Positions 39,806-49,187 of a stretch of 64,000 nt of DNA are shown here, piece by piece. The DNA lies in NCBI RefSeq assembly GCF_030505395.1, contig NZ_CP130044.1:2031001-2095000 (forward strand), read 5' to 3'. A program made the position numbers and the translations under genes. Under the pieces are notes generated by a model, which saw only the letters and a list, made by a program, of their open reading frames with translations, was not told where the DNA came from and did not search any database. This stretch comes from Asticcacaulis sp. ZE23SCel15 (GTDB taxonomy: Bacteria > Pseudomonadota > Alphaproteobacteria > Caulobacterales > Caulobacteraceae). Within the stretch, counting starts at the first letter, position 1, and each line of letters starts with the position of its first letter.

Positions 39806-41524
39806 TTACTGCTTGCGGAACAGGGTGATCGCGACCTCATTGCCGTTGGAATAGTTGTGGCCGTGTACGGTGGTGATAGCGCGCACCTTAAGGTTATTTT
39901 TCGCCATTTCCGCCTCGAACGCTTTCAGGTGCTCGGCTTCGACAAAGATCGGACGGCCCTGTTCAACCACGGCGACCGCCTGCTGAGCATTATCCAGCAA
40001 GGCGGTTTTGGTGCCCATCGCAAACACAAAGCTCGGCTCGGCGTAACCCAGCGTCGCCACCGGGCCGGGGATAAGGCCAAGGCGTGGGTCGGTTCGGGTC
40101 TCGATCAGTGTGTTTTCGAGATTAACCGACATCCACAGCGGCTTGAGCTGAGAGGCCAGCGTAATCAGCCCCAGATGCCCGCCGACCCCGCCTAAGAACA
40201 GGCACAACAGCCCCGCGGCCTTGTGATTTTTCCACAGGAAGAACCCGCCAACTGCGGCAATCAGCAGGGCCGAGGCCACCGTCAGCGTCACCGCCGTGAG
40301 TGCTACCGTCGGATGCGCGCCGGTGCCAAATTCGGTCAGGGCCGTAACGGCGATCCATGAGATGACCACACCGGCAAACAACCCCAGCGCCATATTCATG
40401 ATCTTCGCCCATCGCTTATGCACCATGCCGATTGACACCGCCGCCAGCAGGGCCAGACCGCCATAGGTCGGCAGGGGATAGTGGATCAACTTGGTGGGGG
40501 AGATTTCAAAAATAATAAACGCGGGCAGGAACCAGCAGATGGCAAAGCGGATGGCGGGTTCGATACGGCGCGAGATCGCCGCCTGCAAGGCCCCGCCGAG
40601 CAGGAATGTGCCGGGGAAAAACATCAGCGGCAACATCAGGGTATGGGTGCCGGGCCAGGCGAAATGGCCCTCAGATCCGCTGACCAGCTTGGGCGCCAGA
40701 TCGTCACCGATAGCCGTGCCCCAAAAAGCACCGTCGGTGGCGATGGTGATAGCAATGGCCCACGGCCCGACTAGCAGTACGGTGAGGGCGACGCCCCAAC
40801 TCCAGCCCAGATGACGGAACCAGTCCACATTGCCTTTTGTGGCATCGCCTTTGGCAGCCTGTTTGTCCCACGCAATCAGGGTGAAGGCCGTGGCCAGAAA
40901 GATCATTGGCCCGATCGGCCCCTTTATAAGAATGGATGCGGCAAAGGCCAGCCAGAAGGTCAGACGCAAGTGACCAAGCTTAAGACGCGCCTTCGGATCG
41001 GCGTTGGCAGGGCGGTTACGGTAGGCGACATAGATCTGCGCCAGCGCGGCCATAAACAGGGTCACAAACCCGCACAGGACGGCATCGGTCTTGGCGATAA
41101 AGGCCTCGGTCGACAGCAGCAAGGAAATACCGAGGATTAGTCCGGCTTTGAGGCCGCGCCGGTTATCAAATAAGGCGCCGCCGCCCCAGGCCAGCGAAAA
41201 CGCCGCAAGGGCCGCCCCCAGCAGAGACGGCCAGCGATAGGCCAGAATCTCACGCGCCCCGACCTCAGACGTTAAGGACACGCTGGCCGCTTGCAGCCAG
41301 TGGATGCCGACGGGCTTTTTGTGGCGCGGGCCGTCCTGATAGTTGATGTTGATGAAGTCGCGGCTTTCCAGCATCTGGCTCGACGCCTGCACAAAGCGCG
41401 ATTCGTCACGATCGAGCGGCGGAATGATCAGGGCGCAGGGCAGGCCGACCAGAAACGCCACCAGCGCTGCCAGAAGCGGCCCGCGCAAGCCTTGGGTTGC
41501 GGCAGCAATGAGTTTGGACGACAT
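39806..41524 (-). CDS. Glycosyltransferase family 39 (ArnT/PMT-like) membrane protein
   Basis: A 572-residue polytopic protein with about 12 membrane segments. The first periplasmic loop carries the family motif DRDESRFVQASSQM with the acidic residues required for catalysis, and DGPRHKKPVGIHWLQAA, matching ArnT-like lipid A or undecaprenyl-sugar transferases. The C-terminal third is a soluble periplasmic domain. With the GT2 genes on either side it may add a sugar from a polyprenyl carrier to lipid A or another envelope acceptor. Confidence 0.85.
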   Translation of the reverse strand: MSSKLIAAATQGLRGPLLAALVAFLVGLPCALIIPPLDRDESRFVQASSQMLESRDFININYQDGPRHKKPVGIHWLQAASVSLTSEVGAREILAYRWPSLLGAALAAFSLAWGGGALFDNRRGLKAGLILGISLLLSTEAFIAKTDAVLCGFVTLFMAALAQIYVAYRNRPANADPKARLKLGHLRLTFWLAFAASILIKGPIGPMIFLATAFTLIAWDKQAAKGDATKGNVDWFRHLGWSWGVALTVLLVGPWAIAITIATDGAFWGTAIGDDLAPKLVSGSEGHFAWPGTHTLMLPLMFFPGTFLLGGALQAAISRRIEPAIRFAICWFLPAFIIFEISPTKLIHYPLPTYGGLALLAAVSIGMVHKRWAKIMNMALGLFAGVVISWIAVTALTEFGTGAHPTVALTAVTLTVASALLIAAVGGFFLWKNHKAAGLLCLFLGGVGGHLGLITLASQLKPLWMSVNLENTLIETRTDPRLGLIPGPVATLGYAEPSFVFAMGTKTALLDNAQQAVAVVEQGRPIFVEAEHLKAFEAEMAKNNLKVRAITTVHGHNYSNGNEVAITLFRKQ

Positions 41525-41743
41525 GAAAACACTCGCGGCAGATCAAAAATATGGGCGGCAAACTATTGTAGACGCACAGAAAATCCAGCGAAAAAGGACA
41601 CGATTCGCTAAGGTTGCCACTATTTACCGAATAAGCTTAAAATGTTAAGCACCAGAATCAAAGCCTTAATCTGGCCCTGTCGCGGGCCGTGCCGTGGTTT
41701 AACGGTCAGGAATTAAGGCGCGCAGCGATCCGAAAGAGTCCTT

Positions 41744-42475
41744 ATGCCTTTAGCCGTTTCCGTCGTCGTGGCCGTCCAGAATGAAGAGGGCGCGGTCGCC
41801 GATGTGGTGAGAGAGCTGAAGTCGGTATTCGATGAAGGCCTTGGGGCCGATGGCTTTGAGCTGATTTTCGTCGATGATAAGTCATCGGACGGTACGGTGG
41901 CCCAACTGCGCGAACTGCAAAAAACTGTGCCTAATCTGCGGGTTGTGCTGCACGAAAAGAATGTCGGTAAATCGGGCGGTGTGCGCACCGGTATCATAAG
42001 TGCCCGCACCAATATCATCGCCATGATGGACGGTGACGGCCAGAACCCGGCGGCGGATGTCCTGCGCACGGCGATGAAACTGCTGAATGCCGGGCCGGAT
42101 GTGGGACTGGTGGCCGGTGAGCGTAAGCGGCGTCAGGACACGGCCTCGAAAAAATGGGCGTCACGCTGGGCCAATGGCATCCGTAAGCGCATGTTGAATG
42201 ACGGGGCCGAAGATACCGGCTGCGGCATCAAGGCGATCCGTCGCGATGTCTTCCTGCGCTTACCCTATTTCGACAACATGCACCGCTATATCCCGGCCCT
42301 CGTCAACCGTGAGGGGTATAAAACCCTTTTTGAGACGGTTGAGGATCGCCTCAGAACCACAGGTCATTCTAAATATACCAATATCGGCAGATTATGGGTT
42401 GCCTTATCCGATCTTCCGGGTGTCATGTGGCTAAACCGGCGTTACCGTCATCCGGGAAGCACAACTGAACTATAA
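41744..42475 (+). CDS. Glycosyltransferase family 2, dolichol-phosphate-mannosyltransferase-like
   Basis: A 243-residue GT2 of the DPM1/ArnC type: SVVVAVQNEEGAVADVVREL, ELIFVDDKSSDGTVAQL, LHEKNVGKSGGVRTGI, IAMMDGDGQNPAADV. There are no C-terminal membrane helices. Such enzymes transfer a sugar to a polyprenyl phosphate, which would provide the donor for the GT39 enzyme encoded divergently. The pairing is inferred from context. Confidence 0.85.
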   Translation: MPLAVSVVVAVQNEEGAVADVVRELKSVFDEGLGADGFELIFVDDKSSDGTVAQLRELQKTVPNLRVVLHEKNVGKSGGVRTGIISARTNIIAMMDGDGQNPAADVLRTAMKLLNAGPDVGLVAGERKRRQDTASKKWASRWANGIRKRMLNDGAEDTGCGIKAIRRDVFLRLPYFDNMHRYIPALVNREGYKTLFETVEDRLRTTGHSKYTNIGRLWVALSDLPGVMWLNRRYRHPGSTTEL

Positions 42476-42560
42476 AATTGACGCGAGGGGCGCAATGTCT
42501 GGTCAGCCTGGTGAAAAACCGATATTAACCATGTCAGCCGTTGCTTCAGGAGGAAAACGT

Positions 42561-43010
42561 ATGTCCGGTGCGCCGACGCCCAGCCAGCCCAGTATGTGGA
42601 CCGCGTTTCCTTTACTTGTTATCCCGGTTGTTGCTTACAATCTGATTGCCTTTTTTTCGATGTTTGGGGGTTCGGCCGATGCGGCCTATAACTACCTGCA
42701 CGGGGTATGGTTTAGCGTGCCCATGCCGGCGCCAGGTTCGACCTGGAAGGTCGGGGTAGGCGATGTGATTACCCTGATCGGCCTGATCATGCTGTTTTTC
42801 GAGCTGCTGAAATCGACCTCATCGGACAAGGTGGCGATCATCAACCATGCTTTGTCGATGGTGCTGTTTATTGTCTGTCTGGTGCAGTTTCTGCTGCTTA
42901 AGCCGTTTGCCACGTCAGTGTTTTTTATGCTGACGGCTATGACGCTGCTGGATGTGCTGGCGGGCTTTATCGTCACGACTATCTCGGCGCGGCGTGACTT
43001 TGAATTCTAA
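42561..43010 (+). CDS. Conserved integral membrane protein
   Basis: A 149-residue protein with four membrane segments (FPLLVIPVVAYNLIAFFSMF, VITLIGLIMLFFELL, ALSMVLFIVCLVQFLLL, FFMLTAMTLLDVLAGFI). Function unknown; similar small proteins occur in Caulobacterales. ATG at 42561 has AGGAGG (42548-42553) at ideal distance and is chosen over the frame start at 42495. A stem-loop AATCCAAA/TTTGGATT covers the stop codon. Confidence 0.7.
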   Translation: MSGAPTPSQPSMWTAFPLLVIPVVAYNLIAFFSMFGGSADAAYNYLHGVWFSVPMPAPGSTWKVGVGDVITLIGLIMLFFELLKSTSSDKVAIINHALSMVLFIVCLVQFLLLKPFATSVFFMLTAMTLLDVLAGFIVTTISARRDFEF

Positions 43011-43186
43011 TCCAAACTGTTTTGGATTCAGCCGAAAAACGTGAAAATCGTCGCGACGATCAGTACGTCAAAAGTCTTAGTCAGTAAGGGATAAAGGGCC
43101 TGCACAGTATCGTCTCCGCTCGTTTGCGGAAAGGGATGTGCAATTTGCGTGCCGGACGTGGTTAAGCGCGATTAACCCTGAAAGCC

Positions 43187-43453
43187 TTATATTTCGGTCT
43201 TTTTGATGATGCCGGCCTGCGGCCTGCGGTCATTACGGCCGGAATATTCTGACTTGAGATAGGTTGTTTTTGCCTGCGCCAGAGTCTCAGCCCCGCCTTT
43301 GAGGCCGCGCTTTTCACCGCCCCCTAGGATTTGTGCCGTAAAGCCTGACTGTGCCTTCGCGCCTATGCGCTTACGCGGCTTGGGGCCTGTATCATGATCA
43401 ATCACCGGCCCGACAGGAACCGGCAGATTAGATGTGTCGCGGGGTGAGGTCAT
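43187..43453 (-). CDS. Small conserved hypothetical protein
   Basis: An 88-residue basic protein containing GFTAQILGGGEKRGLKGG and ETLAQAKTTYLKSEYSG. No signal peptide or membrane segment. The pattern resembles small uncharacterised proteins of Caulobacterales that are often annotated as hypothetical. Start at 43453 is chosen; the frame extends to 43546 without support. Confidence 0.55.
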   Translation of the reverse strand: MTSPRDTSNLPVPVGPVIDHDTGPKPRKRIGAKAQSGFTAQILGGGEKRGLKGGAETLAQAKTTYLKSEYSGRNDRRPQAGIIKKTEI

Positions 43454-43530
43454 GGGCGGTCTCAACATTCTGTTGGTGTGCACAATAGCTGATAATGGTG
43501 CCGACTTTATTAAACCCTGCTGGGCGCATG

Positions 43531-43568
43531 AAAAAGGGCCCCGCACACATATAGCTGTGCGGAGCCCT
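43531..43568 (-). terminator. Rho-independent terminator of phaR (minus strand)
   Basis: On the minus strand GGGCTCCGCACA pairs with TGTGCGGGGCCC (one mismatch) over an 8-base loop and is followed by five T residues. It lies 34 bases after the phaR stop. Confidence 0.8.
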
Positions 43569-43601
43569 GTAAAATCAGTGGATGGTGGTTAAGCCTGAAA
43601 A

Positions 43602-44231
43602 TTAACCTTTGGTAGCGAGGGCATCAATCTGCGCCTTCATGGCGGCCAGTTGTTTTTTCAGATCGTCCATTTCATGACTGTCTGCGGTAGGCTTAGCCTC
43701 AGACCCCTCCGAAGGGGCCTCTGCCGAAGCCGGTGCGCCTGCTGCCGTGGCCGCAAACGAGAACGGCGAGAACATGCGCATAGCCCGATCAAACATGGCT
43801 AAGTTCTGGGACACCTGCTCATCAAAATACCCCAGACCCGGCGCCCCGCCGAAAGCCTGAGAAAACTGCGAACGAAAACGCTCCTGCTGCTTGGCAAAGC
43901 CATCGAGCGACATCTCAAGGTAAGTCGGCAGCAGGTTTTGCATGCTGTCGCCGTAGAATGAGATCAACTGACGCAAAAACTGGATCGGCAGCAGGCTTTG
44001 GCCGTGGCTTTCTTCTTCGAAGATGATCTGCGCCAGAACGCCGCGGGTGATATCATCGCCGGACTTAGCATCATAAACGATAAAATCGACGTTTTGACGT
44101 ACCATGTCGGAAAGATTGTCGAGGGTCACATAGGAACTGGTGGCCGTATTATAGAGGCGGCGGTTGGCATATTTTTTTATGACCACCTTATCGCCTTCGC
44201 CGCGTTTGGTTTTGGTCTTTCCTTCCGTCAT
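43602..44231 (-). CDS. phaR: PhaR, polyhydroxyalkanoate synthesis repressor
   Basis: A 209-residue regulator with the PHB accumulation DNA-binding domain (VVIKKYANRRLYNTATSSYV followed by NVDFIVYDAKSGDDITRGVL) at the N-terminus, the PHB-granule-binding region in the middle and an Ala/Pro-rich tail ending in a coiled coil (MDDLKKQLAAMKAQIDAL). PhaR senses PHB granules and represses phasin and PHB genes. ATG at 44231 with GGGAG upstream is used; the 82-codon upstream extension lacks family similarity. It is divergent from phaA-phaB. Confidence 0.93.
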   Translation of the reverse strand: MTEGKTKTKRGEGDKVVIKKYANRRLYNTATSSYVTLDNLSDMVRQNVDFIVYDAKSGDDITRGVLAQIIFEEESHGQSLLPIQFLRQLISFYGDSMQNLLPTYLEMSLDGFAKQQERFRSQFSQAFGGAPGLGYFDEQVSQNLAMFDRAMRMFSPFSFAATAAGAPASAEAPSEGSEAKPTADSHEMDDLKKQLAAMKAQIDALATKG

Positions 44232-44342
44232 CAGACGTATCTCCCGTTCATGCCCTTTAATCGAGGCGCTACCGCCCGCATAAGGTGTGGTTATTGTGAG
44301 CAGACTAGACCTTTTTTTGCTGTTGCGTAAAGCATTTTGGAT

Positions 44343-44433
44343 GCAGTTGCGCGCAACCGGACATAAAATGCGGCAAAATCTTATATTCACTGATAAAAAT
44401 GATGTTCGCAGTTGCAAAACTGCACATAAAATT
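44343..44433. promoter_or_regulatory. Two similar GCAGTTGC elements in the phaR-phaA promoter region
   Basis: Two related elements lie 65 bases apart: GCAGTTGC-N10-ACATAAAAT (44343-44369) and GCAGTTGC-N8-ACATAAAAT (44408-44432). The first contains the palindrome GTTGCGCGCAAC and the second GCAGTT-N4-AACTGC. PhaR homologues bind TGC/GCA-rich inverted motifs, so these are candidate PhaR operators. The rest of the 401-base intergenic region (44232-44632) shows no gene. Confidence 0.5.
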
Positions 44434-44632
44434 TGCTCACAGGTTGTAAATATTCCGTAATAACAGGGCTTTTTCACGCAAAATCAGGTGACGAATGCTG
44501 CGGGATGTTGCAGGGTCGGCGACGTCCGCCGCAGGCTTATTCCGGCTTACGGCTCATGCCATTACTGTCTAAATTCCGATACACAAAGATGTGAAATCTA
44601 TGAGCGGAATCAATGTGAAAGGATTTGCCCGC

Positions 44633-45841
44633 ATGTCTGCCAAAACCGTGTCAGATGTCGTTATTGTTGCTGCCGCCCGCACGCCGGTCGGGTCATTTCT
44701 GGGTGGGCTGTCCAGCCTGTCGGGCGCGGAATTGGGGGCCTTGGCCATCAAGGGCGTGATCGAGCGCGCCGGCATTGCCGCCGCCGATGTCGATGAAGTG
44801 ATTATGGGGCAGGTGTTACAGGCCGCCCAAGGGCAGGGCCCGGCCCGTCAGGCCTCAATCAAGGCCGGTTTGCCGATTGAAACCCCGGCCTGGAGCCTTA
44901 ATCAGATCTGTGGCTCCGGTCTGAGGGCGGTGGCTTTGGGTGCGCAGCAAATTGCGCTCGGTGATTCGACGGTGGTGATCGCCGGTGGTCAGGAAAGCAT
45001 GTCGCTGGCGGTTCATGCCGCGCAGATCCGCACGGGCCAGAAAATGGGCGACCTTGGCCTGAAAGACACCATGATCACCGACGGTCTGTGGGATTCGTTC
45101 AACGGCTATCACATGGGGCAGACAGCGGAAAACATTGCGGCTAAGTGGGATATCAGCCGCGGCGCACAGGATGAGTTTGCGGTGTCGTCGCAAAACAAGG
45201 CCGAGGCCGCGCAAAAAGCCGGTAAGTTCGATGAGGAAATCTTGCCCGTAACGATTAAGGGCCGTAAGGGCGACACGATCGTCGATAAGGACGAATTTAT
45301 CCGTCACGGCGTGGTGCTGGAAAGCATTTCGGGTTTGAAGCCTGCCTTTAATAAAGAGGGTTCGGTCACGGCCGCCAATGCGTCGGGCCTCAATGACGGG
45401 GCAGCCGCTCTGGTGCTGATGTCTGCCGACGAAGCCGCCAAGCGCGGGCTTAAGCCTTTGGCGAAGATCGTGTCGTGGGCCAATGCCGGTGTCGATCCGG
45501 CGATCATGGGTACCGGCCCCATCCCGGCCTCTAAAAAGGCGCTGGCAAAAGCGGGCTGGAGCGTGGCGGATCTTGATCTGGTCGAATCCAACGAAGCCTT
45601 TGCCGCGCAGGCTTTGTGCGTGGTTAAGGAACTGGGGCTTGATACGTCTAAGGTCAATGTCAACGGCGGCGCGATTGCTATCGGCCACCCTATCGGCGCG
45701 TCGGGTGCGCGTATTTTGACCACCCTGTTGTTTGAACTTAAGCGCCGCACAGCCGAGCAGGGCAAGCCGCTTAAGGGCCTTGCGACGCTGTGCATTGGCG
45801 GCGGGATGGGTGTGGCCATGACCGTTGAGTCGATAGTTTAA
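44633..45841 (+). CDS. phaA: PhaA, acetyl-CoA acetyltransferase (beta-ketothiolase)
   Basis: Condenses two acetyl-CoA to acetoacetyl-CoA, the first step of PHB synthesis. The 402-residue thiolase has the catalytic cysteine in [10 protein letters not shown], the His in [10 protein letters not shown] and the second Cys in LCIGGGMG, and the N-terminal [21 protein letters not shown] at 44633 has AAGGA upstream; ATGs at 44591 and 44600 are in frame. phaB follows after 38 bases. Confidence 0.95.
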   Translation: MSAKTVSDVVIVAAARTPVGSFLGGLSSLSGAELGALAIKGVIERAGIAAADVDEVIMGQVLQAAQGQGPARQASIKAGLPIETPAWSLNQICGSGLRAVALGAQQIALGDSTVVIAGGQESMSLAVHAAQIRTGQKMGDLGLKDTMITDGLWDSFNGYHMGQTAENIAAKWDISRGAQDEFAVSSQNKAEAAQKAGKFDEEILPVTIKGRKGDTIVDKDEFIRHGVVLESISGLKPAFNKEGSVTAANASGLNDGAAALVLMSADEAAKRGLKPLAKIVSWANAGVDPAIMGTGPIPASKKALAKAGWSVADLDLVESNEAFAAQALCVVKELGLDTSKVNVNGGAIAIGHPIGASGARILTTLLFELKRRTAEQGKPLKGLATLCIGGGMGVAMTVESIV

Positions 45842-45879
45842 GAATCTGATTTAATTAAAAAATATAGGAACAGGATAAT

Positions 45880-46602
45880 ATGACACGAGTAGCATTGGTT
45901 ACCGGCGGTACCCGCGGTATCGGTAAGGCCATCGTAAAACGTCTTAAGGACGCAGGCCTGACGGTCGCCGCCGGTTATGCCGGCAACGAAGAGAATGCCC
46001 GTAAAGTGGCCGAAGAATTAGGCGTCATGGTCGTGAAGGGCAGCGTCGATAAGTTCGAGGACTGCGCCCGCGCCGCTAAGGAAGTCACTGACGCTCTGGG
46101 CCCCATCGATGTGCTGGTCAACAATGCCGGTATCACCCGCGACGGCTTTTTCCATAAGATGACGCAGGACCAGTGGCAGGAAGTCATCCACACCAATATG
46201 GACTCGGTCTTCAACATGACCCGTCAGGTGATCGAAGGTATGAGAGAACGTAATTATGGCCGCATCATCAATATCTCCTCAATCAACGGCCAAAAGGGGC
46301 AGGCGGGGCAGACCAACTATTCCGCCGCCAAGGCTGGGATGATCGGCTTCACCAAGGCTTTGGCAATGGAATCCGCCGCCAAGGGCATCACCGTCAACTG
46401 CGTAGCACCGGGCTATACCTCGACTGAGATGGTGTCGGCCATCAATCCGGCGGTGCTGGAAAAGATTGTCGCCGGTATTCCGGTCGGACGTCTGGGCACG
46501 CCTGAAGAAGTGGCGGAAATCTGCGCGTTTCTGGCGTCGGATATGGCCAGCTTCATTACGGGGGCGACCATTGCGGTCAATGGCGGCCAACATATGCTGT
46601 AA
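45880..46602 (+). CDS. phaB: PhaB, acetoacetyl-CoA reductase
   Basis: A 240-residue SDR that reduces acetoacetyl-CoA to (R)-3-hydroxybutyryl-CoA with NADPH, the second step of PHB synthesis. Motifs: VTGGTRGIGKAIVKRL, NNAGITRDGFFHKM, catalytic Ser in NISSINGQKGQ and YSAAKAG. It follows phaA, and a strong terminator ends the pair. No phaC synthase is in the window, so polymerisation is encoded elsewhere. Confidence 0.95.
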   Translation: MTRVALVTGGTRGIGKAIVKRLKDAGLTVAAGYAGNEENARKVAEELGVMVVKGSVDKFEDCARAAKEVTDALGPIDVLVNNAGITRDGFFHKMTQDQWQEVIHTNMDSVFNMTRQVIEGMRERNYGRIINISSINGQKGQAGQTNYSAAKAGMIGFTKALAMESAAKGITVNCVAPGYTSTEMVSAINPAVLEKIVAGIPVGRLGTPEEVAEICAFLASDMASFITGATIAVNGGQHML

Positions 46603-46651
46603 GGGCGAGGTGTTATAATATATCCGCAGTATGTTGTTAATATTGCTGAAA

Positions 46652-46687
46652 TTGGGCAAAGCCGCCTTGGCTTTGCCCAATTTTTTT
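46652..46687 (+). terminator. Rho-independent terminator after phaB
   Basis: TTGGGCAAAGCC pairs perfectly with GGCTTTGCCCAA over a five-base loop, followed by seven T residues. Confidence 0.95.
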
Positions 46688-46735
46688 GGAATGATCGTCT
46701 TAAATCCGCCCCACTCACTGCTTACACCCTGTCCT

Positions 46736-47524
46736 ATGAGATTTTCCACGCGTCAGTTCAGATTGCCGGTTGCCTTAAGCCTCCTGATTGGGGTGATGAC
46801 CCTGACCGGATTGGGTCTGGGTACGGCGAAGGCACAAAATAACCTGCGTGATGCCATGCTGGGGCCATCGACCTCTGATAGCCGCGGCAATTCCATGCCC
46901 GATGTGGCCCACTTCATGTCTGAAGACGGCGAAGGTTTTGTGCTTGATCACACGCAGGATCAGCCGTTCATTCGCTTTGATGGCGACGCCGAAGTCTGGG
47001 CGCTGACGCCGTCACCGGGGCCGCGCGGCGATGTGATTTTCAAGAACGATGTCGGCGAACCCATCCTCCGCTCATCCCGTCTGGGCGGGCTGACCCTGTT
47101 CAGCCGCACACGCCCGACCGGCGATCCGGTCGCGGTCAGCGGTAAGGCTGACGCCATCAAGGCCGGTCGCATGACGCCGGGGCTGTTGTTCCAGCAACTG
47201 GCCAGAGCCTCGAAAAAAGCCTCTGCCGCCGTATCGCGCCTTCTGCCGTTTGATGCCGATATTCAGACACCGGGTGCGGATTACCTGTTTGCCGATGCGG
47301 CGCGGGTGACGGCGGATGCCATAGTCGATGTCGCCAATCAGAATAATGGCCGCAAAATTCTGGAACCCATCCGTGAGGTACGCCTGATCGAAGGCCGTCC
47401 GCCGGGGGTCTATATGGAACGCAACACGCTGGTTCTGCGCCTCGACCACACTCAGGGCTGGGCGGGTCGTCCGTCATCTAAGCGCATCACCAAGATCATC
47501 AAGACCGCCACCAAAGGCCGATAG
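46736..47524 (+). CDS. DUF4908-like secreted protein
   Basis: A 262-residue protein with an N-terminal signal peptide (hydrophobic core VALSLLIGVMTLTGLGLG, cleavage near AKA-QN). The mature part has segments FIRFDGDAEVWALTPSPGPRGDV and LTLFSRTRPTGDP, here given in pieces, that resemble the DUF4908 family of Caulobacterales; the family call is tentative. ATG at 46736 is chosen over upstream frame extension through the terminator at 46652. Function unknown, probably periplasmic. Confidence 0.7.
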   Translation: MRFSTRQFRLPVALSLLIGVMTLTGLGLGTAKAQNNLRDAMLGPSTSDSRGNSMPDVAHFMSEDGEGFVLDHTQDQPFIRFDGDAEVWALTPSPGPRGDVIFKNDVGEPILRSSRLGGLTLFSRTRPTGDPVAVSGKADAIKAGRMTPGLLFQQLARASKKASAAVSRLLPFDADIQTPGADYLFADAARVTADAIVDVANQNNGRKILEPIREVRLIEGRPPGVYMERNTLVLRLDHTQGWAGRPSSKRITKIIKTATKGR

Positions 47525-47599
47525 TTCCGTATAGACAGCGCCGTATTACGTCCCCTATGCTGTTTGGCATAATACGTGTGAAAGCGGTGGGGGTACAGG

Positions 47600-49039
47600 G
47601 TGAAGCGTACGGTTAAGATTGCCACAGGTCTTGTGGTCGTGTTCATGGCTATTTCGGGTACGGCTCTGGCTCAGCCCTACGGCAATGCCCGTCTGGTCAG
47701 TCCCCCCCAATATGGTCAGATCAAAATGGTTCTGGGCGCGGCGCGTCTGGTGGCTCAACCCGCCGCCGAATGTTCCGCTGAGGGTAAGCCGTGGGTCTCG
47801 GCTCCGTGTTTTGATCCGGTTTTTGCCCGCTTGCGTCAGACGGGGGAACCCTCCGCTACGGTGGTCGGGCTGTTTCGTCCGGCGCTGGATGGTGAGATCA
47901 TGCGCGGCACCTATGGTTATGATTTCGCCTTATTTGATGTGACCAAGCAGGGCGCGAAATTCAACGTCGCCAAGATCGACCTCCAGACCTCAGCCGTGCG
48001 CGCGCCCAAGGACTGTTTCAGCCTGCCGGACGAAGATGTGTTTTATCGCATGGACCGGCGCGGCACCGTCTCCGTCGCGCAGGAAATGCTGACCGTGGTG
48101 TGCGGTGGCGCCCCCAAACGCACCTACGGCGGCTACATGGCGCAGGGGGCGTCGCTTCCGGCGCAGGAACCAGCCGTGGGGCAGGCCCCGAACCTGAGCG
48201 GGCCGTTGTGGGTTACGACGGAAAAGCGGTTTCTGAAAGGTGAGCGGCGCTACCTGGCGATCAAGGACGGTGATTGCCCCAAGGATCAGCGCGTGGACGG
48301 CGATTACTGCGCCCCGGCGGCGGTGGCAGCTTTTGCGGGGAACGCAGAGCTTAAGGAACTGGATCTGATCGCATCTGAGCACCGGATCGAAGAGGGGGCG
48401 GCCCTGACCGATAAGGACATCGATCAGTGGGTGCTGAAGCGCAAAGGCAAGGGCCCCAAACAAAAACTTGAGGCCGATGACCGCTGGTTTGCCCATTCAA
48501 ACCTTCAGGCTATTCCCGGCTGCACGCCCATAAAGGATACGACCTACCGCGTCGTGCGCCATGAAGAGTCGCTTTATGTGCAGGAAGAGGTGCTGGCCCA
48601 GTGCGGCGCACCGCCCGCGCCGTCGCCCTTTGCGACCTATGAGGCTTACGGCGATGAGCGCCCGGTCGCGCAGTTCAAGCCGGGCTGCCCAAAAGACCTG
48701 ACCATGTTGTCGAACATCTGCTTCGATGAGGTGGTCGCCTATATGGAAACCTATAACCATCAGGCGCTGGATGTGGTGGTGCTCAACCGTCCGGCCAGAG
48801 ACCGTGATTATCTGTTTAGTGGCGGGCCGGTTAGCTATGACATGGCCAAGGTCAAGTTCTATGACGGCAGCCGTTATGAGGCCGACCGCAAATCCAGCTA
48901 TAACAGTCGCCCGATTACCTTACCCGGTTGTTCTCAGATGCCCAACGCCCCGTCAGAAGCCAAGGGCTGGGTATTGACCCGGCGCGGCCGCACGATGATG
49001 GCGGTGGAGTATCAGTGGTTTAGCTGTCCGGTAAACTAA
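47600..49039 (+). CDS. Secreted protein of three tandem four-cysteine repeats
   Basis: A 479-residue protein with a signal peptide (residues 1-24, ending ALA-Q) and a mature part made of three tandem units of about 130 residues. Each has four cysteines with nearly fixed spacing: 58/70/139/168, 226/237/308/335 and 363/374/444/476, so C-x(10-11)-C-x(68-70)-C-x(26-31)-C. Shared short motifs include a GC-P(K/x)D opening and a VE/VQ-E-C end. No family was recognised; the regular pattern suggests disulfide-linked domains in the periplasm or outside the cell. GTG start at 47600 with GGGGG upstream. Confidence 0.75.
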   Translation: MKRTVKIATGLVVVFMAISGTALAQPYGNARLVSPPQYGQIKMVLGAARLVAQPAAECSAEGKPWVSAPCFDPVFARLRQTGEPSATVVGLFRPALDGEIMRGTYGYDFALFDVTKQGAKFNVAKIDLQTSAVRAPKDCFSLPDEDVFYRMDRRGTVSVAQEMLTVVCGGAPKRTYGGYMAQGASLPAQEPAVGQAPNLSGPLWVTTEKRFLKGERRYLAIKDGDCPKDQRVDGDYCAPAAVAAFAGNAELKELDLIASEHRIEEGAALTDKDIDQWVLKRKGKGPKQKLEADDRWFAHSNLQAIPGCTPIKDTTYRVVRHEESLYVQEEVLAQCGAPPAPSPFATYEAYGDERPVAQFKPGCPKDLTMLSNICFDEVVAYMETYNHQALDVVVLNRPARDRDYLFSGGPVSYDMAKVKFYDGSRYEADRKSSYNSRPITLPGCSQMPNAPSEAKGWVLTRRGRTMMAVEYQWFSCPVN

Positions 49040-49187
49040 ATTTCAAAATTTCTATCCCCTAAATTTTTTCAAACAAAACAACGTGTTGTGTGTGTTTTAG
49101 CTTTTTTAATCATCGTATCTAGTAACGGAAATAATCTGCATGAAGGAGACGTTCATGCAGATTATCCATTGTGCATTATTCATAGCT

